Below are positions 9,711-17,364 of a stretch of DNA of 64,000 bases, piece by piece (position 1 is the first letter of the stretch; every line of letters starts with the position of its first letter). Source of the DNA: Psychrobacillus sp. FSL K6-4046 (GTDB lineage Bacteria > Bacillota > Bacilli > Bacillales_A > Planococcaceae); contig NZ_CP152020.1 in NCBI RefSeq assembly GCF_038624605.1, positions 2,597,312 through 2,661,311 on the forward strand, written 5' to 3'. Below the pieces are notes generated by a model, which saw nothing but the letters and a program-made list of their open reading frames with translations, was not told where the DNA came from and did no database searches. A program made the translations under genes and the position numbers.

Positions 9711-11405
9711 ATGGCTTTTGATGGATTATTTACCATTTCAATGAAAACTGAATTACAACAAATTGTAACAGGTCGTATTTCTAAAATACACCAACCAAAT
9801 GCACAAGAAATACTTATGCAAATACGAGCTCAAGGGAAAAACTTTAAACTATTGTTTTCTGTACACCCTTCTTATTCTCGAATACAACTCACTCATGAAT
9901 CGATCGATAACCCAGCTACTCCTCCACTGTTTTGTATGGTACTTCGCAAGCATCTAGAGGGCGGAATCATTACTGCGGTTCGCCAACATGAAACGGATCG
10001 AATTATTATACTAGAAGTACTAAGCAAAAATGAAATCGGGGATGATATTACCCGCGAGGTTCACATGGAAATAATGGGCCGTCATAGTAACCTGTTATTA
10101 GTAGATCCTAGCAGAAACTTGATCCTAGAAAGCATTAAACACTTATCTCCTTCGATGAATAGCTATCGAACCATTTTGCCTGGTCAGCCCTATATTGCAC
10201 CACCTACACAGAACAAGCTGAACCCACTAGTATATTCCGAGGATTTAACAAATGTGATTTTCAATACATCAGACCCTAAAGAAATAGTAGAGAAGATTTC
10301 AGGGTTTTCTCCACTTCATGCGAAGGAATTGATATATCGCATGAACGAAATTACTAATACTACTGAAAAGCTGGATGTTTATAAATCCTATATAAGTGAA
10401 TTTATGCAAGGTGGTACCTCAAAGCAAATCGTAGAGATAAACGGTAAAACTTATTATTCACCTAATGCTTTAAATCATTTAGATGGCACTAAGTTTGACG
10501 AACAAAATTTAGGCAGCTTGTTAGACCGTGTTTATTTTGCCAAAGCTGAACGTGATCGAGTGAAGCAGCAAGCCGGCGATTTAGAACGATGGCTACAAAA
10601 TGAACTAAATAAGCTAAAGTTAAAAATGAAGAAATTAAAAAAGGATTTCGAACAGGCTGAAAAGCTAGATACATTCCAATTGTACGGAGAATTGCTAATG
10701 GCAAATGCATACGCAATTGATAAAGGTTTGTCCGAAGTGGAATTAGTTAACTATTATGATGAAAATGAAAAAACGGTTGTCATTCCATTAAATGATAGAA
10801 AGACAGCCACCCAAAACGCTCAAAGTTACTACAACCGCTATACAAAAGCAAAAACTGCCTTATTAAAGATTGAACAGCAGCTAGAAATAACCCAAGATGA
10901 CATCGCCTATTTTGAGCTATTGCAACAACAAGTCATGCAGGCATCTCCTACTGACATCGAGGAGATTCGAGAAGAGTTAATGGAGCAAGGCTTGCTGAAA
11001 ATGCGCGCTTCGAAAAAGAAGAAAAAGCCTGTAAAACCAACACCTGAAAAGTATATTGCCTCTGACGGCACAGAAATTTCAGTTGGTAAGAACAACAAGC
11101 AAAATGATTATGTGACATTTAAGCTAGCGAAGAAAACGGATACTTGGCTGCATACGAAGGATATACCTGGTTCTCATGTTGTTATACATTCAGATAACCC
11201 ATCTGAAACAGCCCTATCAGAAGCAGCAAACCTGGCAGCTTATTTTAGTAAAGCCCGTGAATCTTCTTCGGTGCCAGTTGACTATACAGTAGTCAAACAA
11301 GTGAAAAAGCCAAATGGATCGAAGCCTGGCTTTGTCATTTACTTCGAACAAACTACTTTGTTCGTTACACCAGATGAAGAAAAAATTAGACATATGAAAA
11401 AATAA
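9711..11405 (+). CDS. rqcH: Ribosome quality control protein RqcH (NFACT family)
   Basis: Binds obstructed 50S subunits carrying peptidyl-tRNA and recruits tRNA-Ala to add C-terminal alanine tails. The start is the ATG at 9711 (MAFDGLF), preceded by GAGG at 7-base spacing; an in-frame ATG at 9675 has no ribosome site. The 564-residue protein has the NFACT-N domain with the Asp-Arg pair (D96-R97 in HETDRIII), HhH region, long central coiled coil (about 270-345 and 370-420, Lys/Glu rich) and the C-terminal NFACT-R domain with DTWLHTKDIPGSHVVI. It corresponds to B. subtilis YloA and, as there, is opposite in strand to the gmk block. The RQC-linked gene ylmH is also in this window. Confidence 0.95.
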   Translation: MAFDGLFTISMKTELQQIVTGRISKIHQPNAQEILMQIRAQGKNFKLLFSVHPSYSRIQLTHESIDNPATPPLFCMVLRKHLEGGIITAVRQHETDRIIILEVLSKNEIGDDITREVHMEIMGRHSNLLLVDPSRNLILESIKHLSPSMNSYRTILPGQPYIAPPTQNKLNPLVYSEDLTNVIFNTSDPKEIVEKISGFSPLHAKELIYRMNEITNTTEKLDVYKSYISEFMQGGTSKQIVEINGKTYYSPNALNHLDGTKFDEQNLGSLLDRVYFAKAERDRVKQQAGDLERWLQNELNKLKLKMKKLKKDFEQAEKLDTFQLYGELLMANAYAIDKGLSEVELVNYYDENEKTVVIPLNDRKTATQNAQSYYNRYTKAKTALLKIEQQLEITQDDIAYFELLQQQVMQASPTDIEEIREELMEQGLLKMRASKKKKKPVKPTPEKYIASDGTEISVGKNNKQNDYVTFKLAKKTDTWLHTKDIPGSHVVIHSDNPSETALSEAANLAAYFSKARESSSVPVDYTVVKQVKKPNGSKPGFVIYFEQTTLFVTPDEEKIRHMKK

Positions 11406-11410
11406 ACAAA

Positions 11411-11439
11411 GTGACTGGTAGGATAACTCTATCAGTCGC
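11411..11439 (+). terminator. rqcH terminator hairpin, gene-proximal copy (left target duplication)
   Basis: The 29-bp sequence contains the stem GACTGGTAG/CTATCAGTC (one G-T pair) with loop GATAACT. It is repeated exactly at 12091-12119. This copy has lost its T-run because a mobile element starts at 11440; the T-run follows the second copy. Confidence 0.85.
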
Positions 11440-12090
11440 AGACTGTAGACAAATTCAAAGAAATTGGAGATTGTCTACAGTTTTTTCTATTTACCATACA
11501 TACTAAGAAATCATCGATTTCCGCTATAGGCGCTACGCTTTCCACGGGCACGGCCTCAGCCTTCTCCCTCGCTGCGCTCAGTCCGGGTGCTTCGGCTCGT
11601 GCTGTTCCCGTAGGAGTCTTCGCACCTTCCGCTCCAATCGACTTGTATCGGCTACTAGAATAGGGTGTCCTTATACATTTCCCATTATTCTGAGGCGATG
11701 ATAACCATGATGACGAGCAATCAAATGAATGAGCGTGAACAACTTGTACCTAAGGACCACCTGATCCGCAAGCTGGATGCTGCCATTAATTTTAACTTTA
11801 TTTATCCATTAGTAGAACATCTATACTCTGCTGTTGGCCGACCAAGCATCGACCCTGTCGTACTGTCACAAATGACATTTATTCAATATACATTCGGAAT
11901 CCGTTCCATGCGTCAAACGATTAAAGAAATCGAAAGGAATATGGAGTATCGTTGGTTTTTAGGATTCGGATATCTTTGAACAGATTTTCTACCGCATCTT
12001 CAACACTCAAAGGGAAGTCGCATACCATTCCTTTGAAAATGACAAAATGCCTCGAGAGATGAAACACTCGAGACATTTTGTCTTCACTAT
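11440..12090 (+). mobile_element. Decayed IS1182-family element inserted in the rqcH terminator
   Basis: A 651-bp insert bounded by exact 29-bp direct repeats. The left end starts AGACTGTAGACAAA and the right end TTGTCTTCACTAT is its imperfect complement (10 of 13). From the left: a terminal hairpin followed by TTTTTT (11441-11488), a GC-rich hairpin region (about 11520-11645), a remnant transposase reading frame, and a 3' hairpin with arms GACAAAATG and CATTTTGTC (about 12041-12082). The transposase lacks most of its length, so the copy cannot move by itself. The same family occurs at 41902-42730. Confidence 0.85.
11707..12045 (+). pseudogene. IS1182-family transposase remnant
   Basis: The reading frame starts at the ATGATG pair at 11707 (MMTSNQMNEREQLVPKDH) and shows the N-terminal transposase domain: VGRPSIDPVVLSQMTFIQYT and RWFLGFG. 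It stops at 11979. About 20 codons are missing after GFG, and the next conserved segment (DIFEQIFYRIF) continues in another frame from about 11962. The catalytic core and C-terminus are deleted. Full-length family members are roughly 450-500 residues, so less than a quarter remains. Confidence 0.85.
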
Positions 12091-12119
12091 GTGACTGGTA
12101 GGATAACTCTATCAGTCGC
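12091..12119 (+). terminator. rqcH terminator hairpin, distal copy with T-run (right target duplication)
   Basis: Exact second copy of 11411-11439, here followed by TTTTTT at 12120-12125. This is the original terminator geometry, now 680 bp from rqcH. From 12126 to the rraA ribosome site the DNA is AT-rich with no gene. Confidence 0.85.
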
Positions 12120-12219
12120 TTTTTTGTCTTGAAAACTATTCCTTTTAAATTTTTGCAAATATTTAAAATAAGTAGTAAATTGGTAGAAATATATTTTTTA
12201 AAACCAGGAGGTTAAATGA

Positions 12220-12702
12220 ATGACATTTAGCACAGCAGATTTATGTGATGAATATTCAGGCGAGATCCAAGTCCTAGGTTCTGAATTTAAATCCTACGGT
12301 AAAAAAACTAGCTTTTCTGGTCCCATTTGTACTGTTAAAGTTTTTGAAGATAATATTTTAATAAATCAAGCATTAGAAGACATTCCAGTGGGAAGCGTTC
12401 TAGTCGTGGACGGTGGAGGATCTAAAAAGTGCGCCCTAATGGGAGACCGTTTAGCTGGAATAGCCGAAAATAGAAACCTTTCCGGGATTGTGATTAATGG
12501 ATGCGTGAGAGATTCAAAGGAACTAACTGAGCTTAACATAGCCATTCTAGCCCTCGGAAGTAATCCTTTAAAAAGTAAAAAAGAAGGAACAGGTGAAGTG
12601 GATATACCACTGTTTTTCTTAGGCATCGATTGGCATCCAGGAGATTATTTATATGCAGACGAAGATGGAATAGTAATTGCAAAAAGAAAATTGGTAGACT
12701 AA
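12220..12702 (+). CDS. rraA: RraA-family protein, probably a metal-dependent 4-hydroxy-4-methyl-2-oxoglutarate aldolase/oxaloacetate decarboxylase
   Basis: The 160-residue chain aligns along its length with the RraA fold: STADLCDEY at the start, VLVVDGGGSKKCALMGD in the middle, GDYLYADEDGIVIA near the end. E. coli RraA inhibits RNase E, but Bacillales rely on RNase Y and J. The sequence contains a complete D-X20-R-D-X2-E motif (D of MGDRL to RDSKE), the metal/substrate signature of the HMG/CHA aldolase group that E. coli RraA lacks, so an aldolase role is more likely than an RNase regulator. Start ATG at 12220 has AGGAGG 8 bases upstream; an ATG at 12216 stops after four codons. It stands alone, with its own terminator. 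Confidence 0.8.
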   Translation: MTFSTADLCDEYSGEIQVLGSEFKSYGKKTSFSGPICTVKVFEDNILINQALEDIPVGSVLVVDGGGSKKCALMGDRLAGIAENRNLSGIVINGCVRDSKELTELNIAILALGSNPLKSKKEGTGEVDIPLFFLGIDWHPGDYLYADEDGIVIAKRKLVD

Positions 12703-12709
12703 AAGTTTG

Positions 12710-12740
12710 CGTGCGAAATAAATTTCGCACGTTTTTCTTT
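12710..12740 (+). terminator. rraA terminator
   Basis: Stem CGTGCGAAAT/ATTTCGCACG with a 2-base loop core followed by TTTTTCTTTT, just after the rraA stop. Confidence 0.85.
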
Positions 12741-12808
12741 TGAAGTCATATCTTTCCTTTTCTTTTACATATAATTTTATGATGAATCGAAAGAAGTGGA
12801 GGAAGTGC

Positions 12809-13999
12809 ATGGATGTTTTTGTAAGACAAGGAGATTCCCTCTATTACTTTAGTCAGTTGTTTGATATTCCCCTACAACTAATTCTCGATTCCAACCAGAA
12901 TATATCCCCTCAAAACCTTTTCATTGGACAACAAATTCAAATACCAGGATATGTAGGATTAGCTTATCAAATTAGAAGAGGAGAATCACTTTGGGCTATT
13001 GCACAGAGTAGAAAAATATCAGTAGAGGGTATTCTTTTAGCTAACCCAAATATTACCCCAACCTCATTACAAGTCGGACAAACGATTAAAATCCCTTTGA
13101 GAATTACTTGGAGAGTAGTCACCGGTAAAAGAAATTATGATTACAATTCCTTAGTCATTGATATTCGACGCCTTCAAACCGTGTATCCATTTTTAAAAAT
13201 TTCTTCTATTGGCAACTCTGTTATGGGCAAAGAACTCCAGGAAATAGTAGTTGGGAATGGAAACAAGCGAGTCCATTTTGATGGTTCCTTTCATGCCAAC
13301 GAATGGATTACAACTCCTATCATCATGACCTTCTTAGATGACTATTTACTTTCACTGACTAATAGGAACACCATTAGAGGAATTCAAACTACACCTTTGT
13401 ACGAACAAACTTTTCTTTCCATAGTGCCCATGGTTAATCCAGACGGAGTGGATTTAGTAATTAATGGTCCACCATCCGACGAGCCTTATCGAAGTAATGT
13501 GATTGAATGGAATAAGGGAAGTACTAACTTTTCAGGGTGGAAGGCCAATATAAACGGGGTAGATTTAAATGATCAATTTCCTGCGTTATGGGAGCTAGAA
13601 AGAGATCGGAATCCTAAATCTCCAGGACCAAGAGATTATGGCGGGGAAGCTCCATTAACACAGCCCGAAGCTATCGCAATGGCAGATTTAACGAGAAGAA
13701 GAGATTTCGTTCGAGTACTCCCTTTTCATACCCAGGGTCAAGTCATTTACTGGGGATTTGAAAATCTTCAGCCTCCCGAAAATGAAGTTCTAGCCATACA
13801 ATTCGGTGAAGCGAGCGGCTACATTCCAATAGAAACTACCAATAGCTACGCGGGCTATAAGGACTGGTTTATCCAAGACTGGAGAAGACCTGGTTTTACT
13901 ATCGAACTAGGCATTGGTACGAACCCCCTACCACTAACCCAATTTGATGAAATTTATGAAGATGCATTAGGCATTTTTCTTGCAGCACTGTATTTGTGA
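12809..13999 (+). CDS. LysM-containing M14 gamma-D-glutamyl-L-diamino acid endopeptidase (Enp1-like)
   Basis: Zinc peptidase that cleaves gamma-D-Glu-diaminopimelate bonds in peptidoglycan peptides; the Enp1 protein of Lysinibacillus sphaericus is the named prototype. The ATG at 12809 (MDVFVRQGDS) is chosen because GGAGG precedes it and the protein then begins directly with a LysM domain, giving 396 residues. Two LysM repeats (about 2-45 and 50-95, each ending in an IPG/IP motif) precede the carboxypeptidase-type catalytic domain: zinc ligands HANE near 163, further ligand LPFH near 306 and catalytic Glu in FTIELGIG near 371. No signal peptide is seen, as reported for cytoplasmic sporulation-linked members. 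Monocistronic with a strong terminator. Confidence 0.9.
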   Translation: MDVFVRQGDSLYYFSQLFDIPLQLILDSNQNISPQNLFIGQQIQIPGYVGLAYQIRRGESLWAIAQSRKISVEGILLANPNITPTSLQVGQTIKIPLRITWRVVTGKRNYDYNSLVIDIRRLQTVYPFLKISSIGNSVMGKELQEIVVGNGNKRVHFDGSFHANEWITTPIIMTFLDDYLLSLTNRNTIRGIQTTPLYEQTFLSIVPMVNPDGVDLVINGPPSDEPYRSNVIEWNKGSTNFSGWKANINGVDLNDQFPALWELERDRNPKSPGPRDYGGEAPLTQPEAIAMADLTRRRDFVRVLPFHTQGQVIYWGFENLQPPENEVLAIQFGEASGYIPIETTNSYAGYKDWFIQDWRRPGFTIELGIGTNPLPLTQFDEIYEDALGIFLAALYL

Positions 14000-14095
14000 G
14001 GAGCAACATAAGAGGATTGGACATAACTCTCCTTAAAACAACATGTAGTAATGGAGAGACGTACTACAAGAAATCAGTGTCTTTTCAAAGAAATA

Positions 14096-14135
14096 AAACC
14101 GTGAAATCATGTTGCAGATTTCACGGTTTTTTAAT
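14096..14135 (+). terminator. Terminator of the LysM-M14 peptidase gene
   Basis: Perfect 13-bp stem (14096-14108 with 14117-14129) with an 8-base loop and TTTTTTAATTT tail. A second palindrome, CCTAGCTTA/TAAGCTAGG at 14149-14173, follows and touches the start of the dispersed repeat. Confidence 0.9.
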
Positions 14136-14167
14136 TTAATAGTTATGTCCTAGCTTATTAAAACTAA

Positions 14168-14552
14168 GCTAGGTTAAAGGGTAGGGTTGATTTATGATGC
14201 AAAGAAATCTTAAATCAGAGAGTAGAATTGATTTTTCGCACCAGCCGGACGCTTTCCTCGGGGTGAGCGATAAGCCATCACCCATCGCTTGCGCGCGTGG
14301 TTGTGATGGCTTATCTGTCTCACTCATCCCGTAGGAGTCGCCGTCTGGCACTCCAATCAATAAACGGGAACAGCTTTAGAATCGATCGCTAAAAAATTTA
14401 CTCGCATAAACAAAGCCGAAAAACTGTACCCAATCCCAATTTCACCATCTATTTATAATCTTAATAATCATTTGAATGTCCCTTTTATAATGTTTACAGT
14501 CACTATAAAAAAGAATGGTTAGTCAAAATCATCCATTAACTTTAACAAAGCT
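14168..14552 (+). repeat. 385-bp noncoding dispersed repeat, copy 1
   Basis: Closely similar (estimated by eye above 85 percent) to the reverse complement of 60883-61265. It contains a large imperfect hairpin at about 14236-14358: outer arms with CCAGCCGGACG and CGTCTGGC, and a central perfect 13-bp stem GATAAGCCATCAC/GTGATGGCTTATC. The second half (14358-14552) is unstructured and ends in the conserved block TAAAAAAGAATGGTTAGTC. No reading frame is conserved between copies, so the minus-strand frame across 14169-14360 is not a gene. From 14553 to 14686 nothing is visible. Confidence 0.85.
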
Positions 14553-14686
14553 TAAAACAATAAAGTGACTTATCGTAAATAGCAGTTGCATCCGACTAGA
14601 GTGGAAACAAATATAATTAAAGGTGTACAAATTTCGTTATTTCTTAGAGGATGTGCATGTGCTTCCATAGAAATAGCAATTATGAT

Positions 14687-15625
14687 TTACTTTAATAATT
14701 CATCAATCCATCCCTGTACCTTCAAACCCTCTTCAAAGGAAACTAATGTAGACTTTTCACCGATCCTCGATTGATGACATGCTTCAATTATTCCATCAGA
14801 CACTGTAGATGGAGTGATTTGTACTGCCTCTTTATCCAATTCACTTTCCCATAACTCGGACCAGTTTCTAATCGTGATAACCTTTTTCGTTCCAAATACT
14901 TTAAACTCTAGTCGTTCTTCCTGCCCTATCCCTGATAAGCCATTCAAAACAATAGGAATATCACTATCCGTTTTTGCCAAGGCAGAGACACCAAGTTCGC
15001 AAAGCTCTGCATCCTGAGGATATGTCGTATGATGTGCTGTTATCGTGAAATTCCCAAATAAACGATATAAGAGTTGTAAATAATGTGGAAATACCTCTCT
15101 TATAAAACCACCTTGCGCACGAGATGCGATCCATGCATTTTGTTGCCACTTTCTAGGCCAATGAGGGAAGTATGTATGTAGCTCAATTTTAAGGATATCC
15201 CCTAATGAACCATCTGAAATCGATTGTTGTAGACTATGTATAACTGGACTGTACATTAAAGGAAAATGCATGGCTGTATGTACGTTTGCCTTGGTCACGG
15301 CTTTAACCATTCTTTCTCCATCTTGCGCATCGTGTGCTAGTGGCTTTTCAGAAAGAATATTTAATCCATAGGCTGCTGCCTTTTCTGTAATCGGTGCGTG
15401 GCTAACTGGGGGTGTTCCTATATAAATCCAATCAGGCTTTGTTTCTAGTAGTTCTTCTAGCGTAGAGGCTTCCGGTAGCGTATACTTTTCAGCAACTTCT
15501 CTCAGTCTTTTTTTATTTTCATCAAAAACAGATAAAATTTCACAATTAGGATTAGTTTTTATTTGGTTAATGATACGTTCTCCAACTATCCCCGTTCCGA
15601 TTAGTGCAAAAGTAGTCTTTGTCAT
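14687..15625 (-). CDS. Gfo/Idh/MocA-family NAD(P)-dependent oxidoreductase
   Basis: Two-domain dehydrogenase of the glucose-fructose oxidoreductase type; substrate unknown, usually a sugar or cyclitol. The 312-residue protein starts with a Rossmann motif (FALIGTGIVGERI, residues 6-18) and has the family signature ILSEKPLA near residue 91, where Lys is the usual catalytic residue, then the mixed alpha/beta C-terminal domain. It overlaps the upstream hydrolase gene by 4 bp, so the two form an operon. Nothing nearby names the substrate. Confidence 0.85.
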   Translation of the reverse strand: MTKTTFALIGTGIVGERIINQIKTNPNCEILSVFDENKKRLREVAEKYTLPEASTLEELLETKPDWIYIGTPPVSHAPITEKAAAYGLNILSEKPLAHDAQDGERMVKAVTKANVHTAMHFPLMYSPVIHSLQQSISDGSLGDILKIELHTYFPHWPRKWQQNAWIASRAQGGFIREVFPHYLQLLYRLFGNFTITAHHTTYPQDAELCELGVSALAKTDSDIPIVLNGLSGIGQEERLEFKVFGTKKVITIRNWSELWESELDKEAVQITPSTVSDGIIEACHQSRIGEKSTLVSFEEGLKVQGWIDELLK

Positions 15626-16503
15626 CCTAATAACTCCTCTTCATTTTTCTTCATTTTTTGTTGCATAACCCACTTTTTAATTTCTAAAGCTGTTTGTTCT
15701 GGTTGATCCCATTGAATCATATGTCCAGCGTTTTCCATAGCTATTATTGCCAATTCACTTATTGATTCTTCTAGCTGCTTAAATCCAACACCTCGGGCTT
15801 TATCAAGAGTTCTCGGCAATGTTGCATGCAAGAGTAAAAGTGGCACTTGAATGTATGGGTAGGCACTTGTGAAAGGCTCAGTGAAAAAGGCTTTAATAAT
15901 AGAAAGAATAGTAAACTTAGAGGGAATTAAAGTGAAAAGGTTGTTCTCCTTGTAAAATAGTGTCCGAACATATTTTTCTTTTCGGTCATCCCACTTGCTT
16001 GTATACTCCTTATATTCTTTTAAAACTGTTTCCCATTCTACTAAAGTAGATTGATCCATATATGTATTCCAACCGGAAAGTGCAACTTCATATGTCATCT
16101 CTGGTTGATTGACAGGAAAGGTATATCCTCCATCCAACATTATCACACCTAATATATTCTCCGTGAATAACTTACTGTAGTGCAGTGCAATATCAGCTCC
16201 CCAGGAATGTCCCAGTATATAAAAAGGCTTATCAGTTATTTGTCTAATTAATTTTTGAAGCCACTGAGCCAATGATGAGAATAAATAGTCACTTTCCCTA
16301 CTTAGTGGACTTGTAAGTCCGTGCCCAGGTAGGTCGACCATAATAAAATAAAAATCCTTCTCCAATAATGTTGAAAGTTGATCAAATGTATATGGTGCAT
16401 TTCCAGCTAGGCCATGTAAACAAACAATTAAGGGATTTCGTCGATCACCCACTTCATAAAAATTAATCGCATTACAACCATCTGATAATAGTATATTTTC
16501 CAC
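15622..16503 (-). CDS. Alpha/beta-fold hydrolase
   Basis: A 293-residue alpha/beta hydrolase with oxyanion motif VCLHGLAGN near residue 29, nucleophile elbow GHSWGAD (Ser near residue 99) and the catalytic His in ENAGHMIQWDQP near 256. No signal peptide. Substrate cannot be told from sequence. Translational coupling to the Gfo/Idh oxidoreductase suggests a shared small-molecule pathway. Confidence 0.85.
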   Translation of the reverse strand: MENILLSDGCNAINFYEVGDRRNPLIVCLHGLAGNAPYTFDQLSTLLEKDFYFIMVDLPGHGLTSPLSRESDYLFSSLAQWLQKLIRQITDKPFYILGHSWGADIALHYSKLFTENILGVIMLDGGYTFPVNQPEMTYEVALSGWNTYMDQSTLVEWETVLKEYKEYTSKWDDRKEKYVRTLFYKENNLFTLIPSKFTILSIIKAFFTEPFTSAYPYIQVPLLLLHATLPRTLDKARGVGFKQLEESISELAIIAMENAGHMIQWDQPEQTALEIKKWVMQQKMKKNEEELLG

Positions 16504-16570
16504 TAAACAACCCCCTACCCACTACTATATATTCGATTTACCTATGTAAATACCCTTTTCTCATATAATA

Positions 16571-16610
16571 AAAATAAGCCTGACAGTTAATGAACTGTCA
16601 GGCTTATTTT
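16571..16610 (-). terminator. Terminator downstream of the DnaQ-type exonuclease gene
   Basis: An 18-bp perfect inverted repeat with a 4-base loop, ending in TTATTTTTATTAT on the minus strand. It lies just after the exonuclease stop and separates it from the hydrolase gene. Confidence 0.9.
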
Positions 16611-16625
16611 AAAACCCCTATACTT

Positions 16626-17348
16626 TTAGAGCCTGGCGAGACGGTGATAGACGTCACTTAACGTTTCGCAGCCGATTTCTTTGGCTTTTTTAACATAAAT
16701 ACTCCATAGCTTAGCTGTCATTTTGGCATCTCCTAGAGCATGATGTCGTCCAATAATAGGAATTTCGTTATGAACACATATGTCTTCCAGCGTCACAAAA
16801 TTTAAATTAGGCTCTATCACCTTTAAAAGGAAAGAAGTATCTACAATCCGATGCTTAAAGGGCTTACGAAACAAGGTTGAGCTTGCGTGCTCCATAAAAT
16901 TTCGTTCATGAGTAGCATGATGTGCCACTAATGTGCAATCTTGTTTGAATTGAAGGAATTGGATGAATACATCCGAAAGCGGCATGGCATTGCTTACCTG
17001 TTCATTTGTAATTCCTGTCAATTGAACAATAACATCAGGTATTTTTTGGTCGGTGTGGATGAGCGAATAAAACACCTCATCCTCAATTATTTGATCACCT
17101 CGCATCTTTATTGCCCCTAGAGAAATAATGGTATCTCCTTTTTCAGGAGAAAACCCCGTCGTTTCGATGTCAAAGACTACTACCTTTAAATCCATAAGCG
17201 GAACATCAAGTACATATTGTTGATTCATTTCCTTTTCCAAGTTACGTAAATAGGCCATTTGCTGAGCATTTTGAATATCACCAATTCCAACATTGTTACG
17301 TTTTCCTTGTAGTCCTCTTAATATTTGCATAAACGGTTCAAATGCCAT
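16626..17348 (-). CDS. 3'-5' exonuclease, DnaQ/PolC epsilon type
   Basis: DEDD-superfamily nuclease. In the 240-residue protein, ExoI is FDIETTGFSPE near residue 60, ExoII lies in LVAHHATHERNFM near 135, and ExoIII is RHHALGDAKMTAKL near 205, the DEDDh form. The start is the ATG at 17348 (MAFEPFMQIL), 8 bases after AGGG; GTG and TTG codons just upstream are alternatives. It follows the DUF294 nucleotidyltransferase by 16 bp, so the two are one unit. DNA or RNA may be the substrate. Confidence 0.85.
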   Translation of the reverse strand: MAFEPFMQILRGLQGKRNNVGIGDIQNAQQMAYLRNLEKEMNQQYVLDVPLMDLKVVVFDIETTGFSPEKGDTIISLGAIKMRGDQIIEDEVFYSLIHTDQKIPDVIVQLTGITNEQVSNAMPLSDVFIQFLQFKQDCTLVAHHATHERNFMEHASSTLFRKPFKHRIVDTSFLLKVIEPNLNFVTLEDICVHNEIPIIGRHHALGDAKMTAKLWSIYVKKAKEIGCETLSDVYHRLARL

Positions 17349-17364
17349 CGCCAACACCCTTTTT

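Noticed and set aside
11665-11706. Longer N-terminus for the IS1182 transposase remnant
   Set aside because: No ribosome site at 11665; comparison with the second copy places the start at the ATGATG pair.
12220-12702. RraA as an RNase E inhibitor
   Set aside because: Bacillales lack the E. coli type RNase E system and the aldolase motif is complete, so this role is unlikely.
14169-14360. 63-residue minus-strand frame
   Set aside because: Lies in the hairpin of the 385-bp repeat and is not conserved in copy 2.
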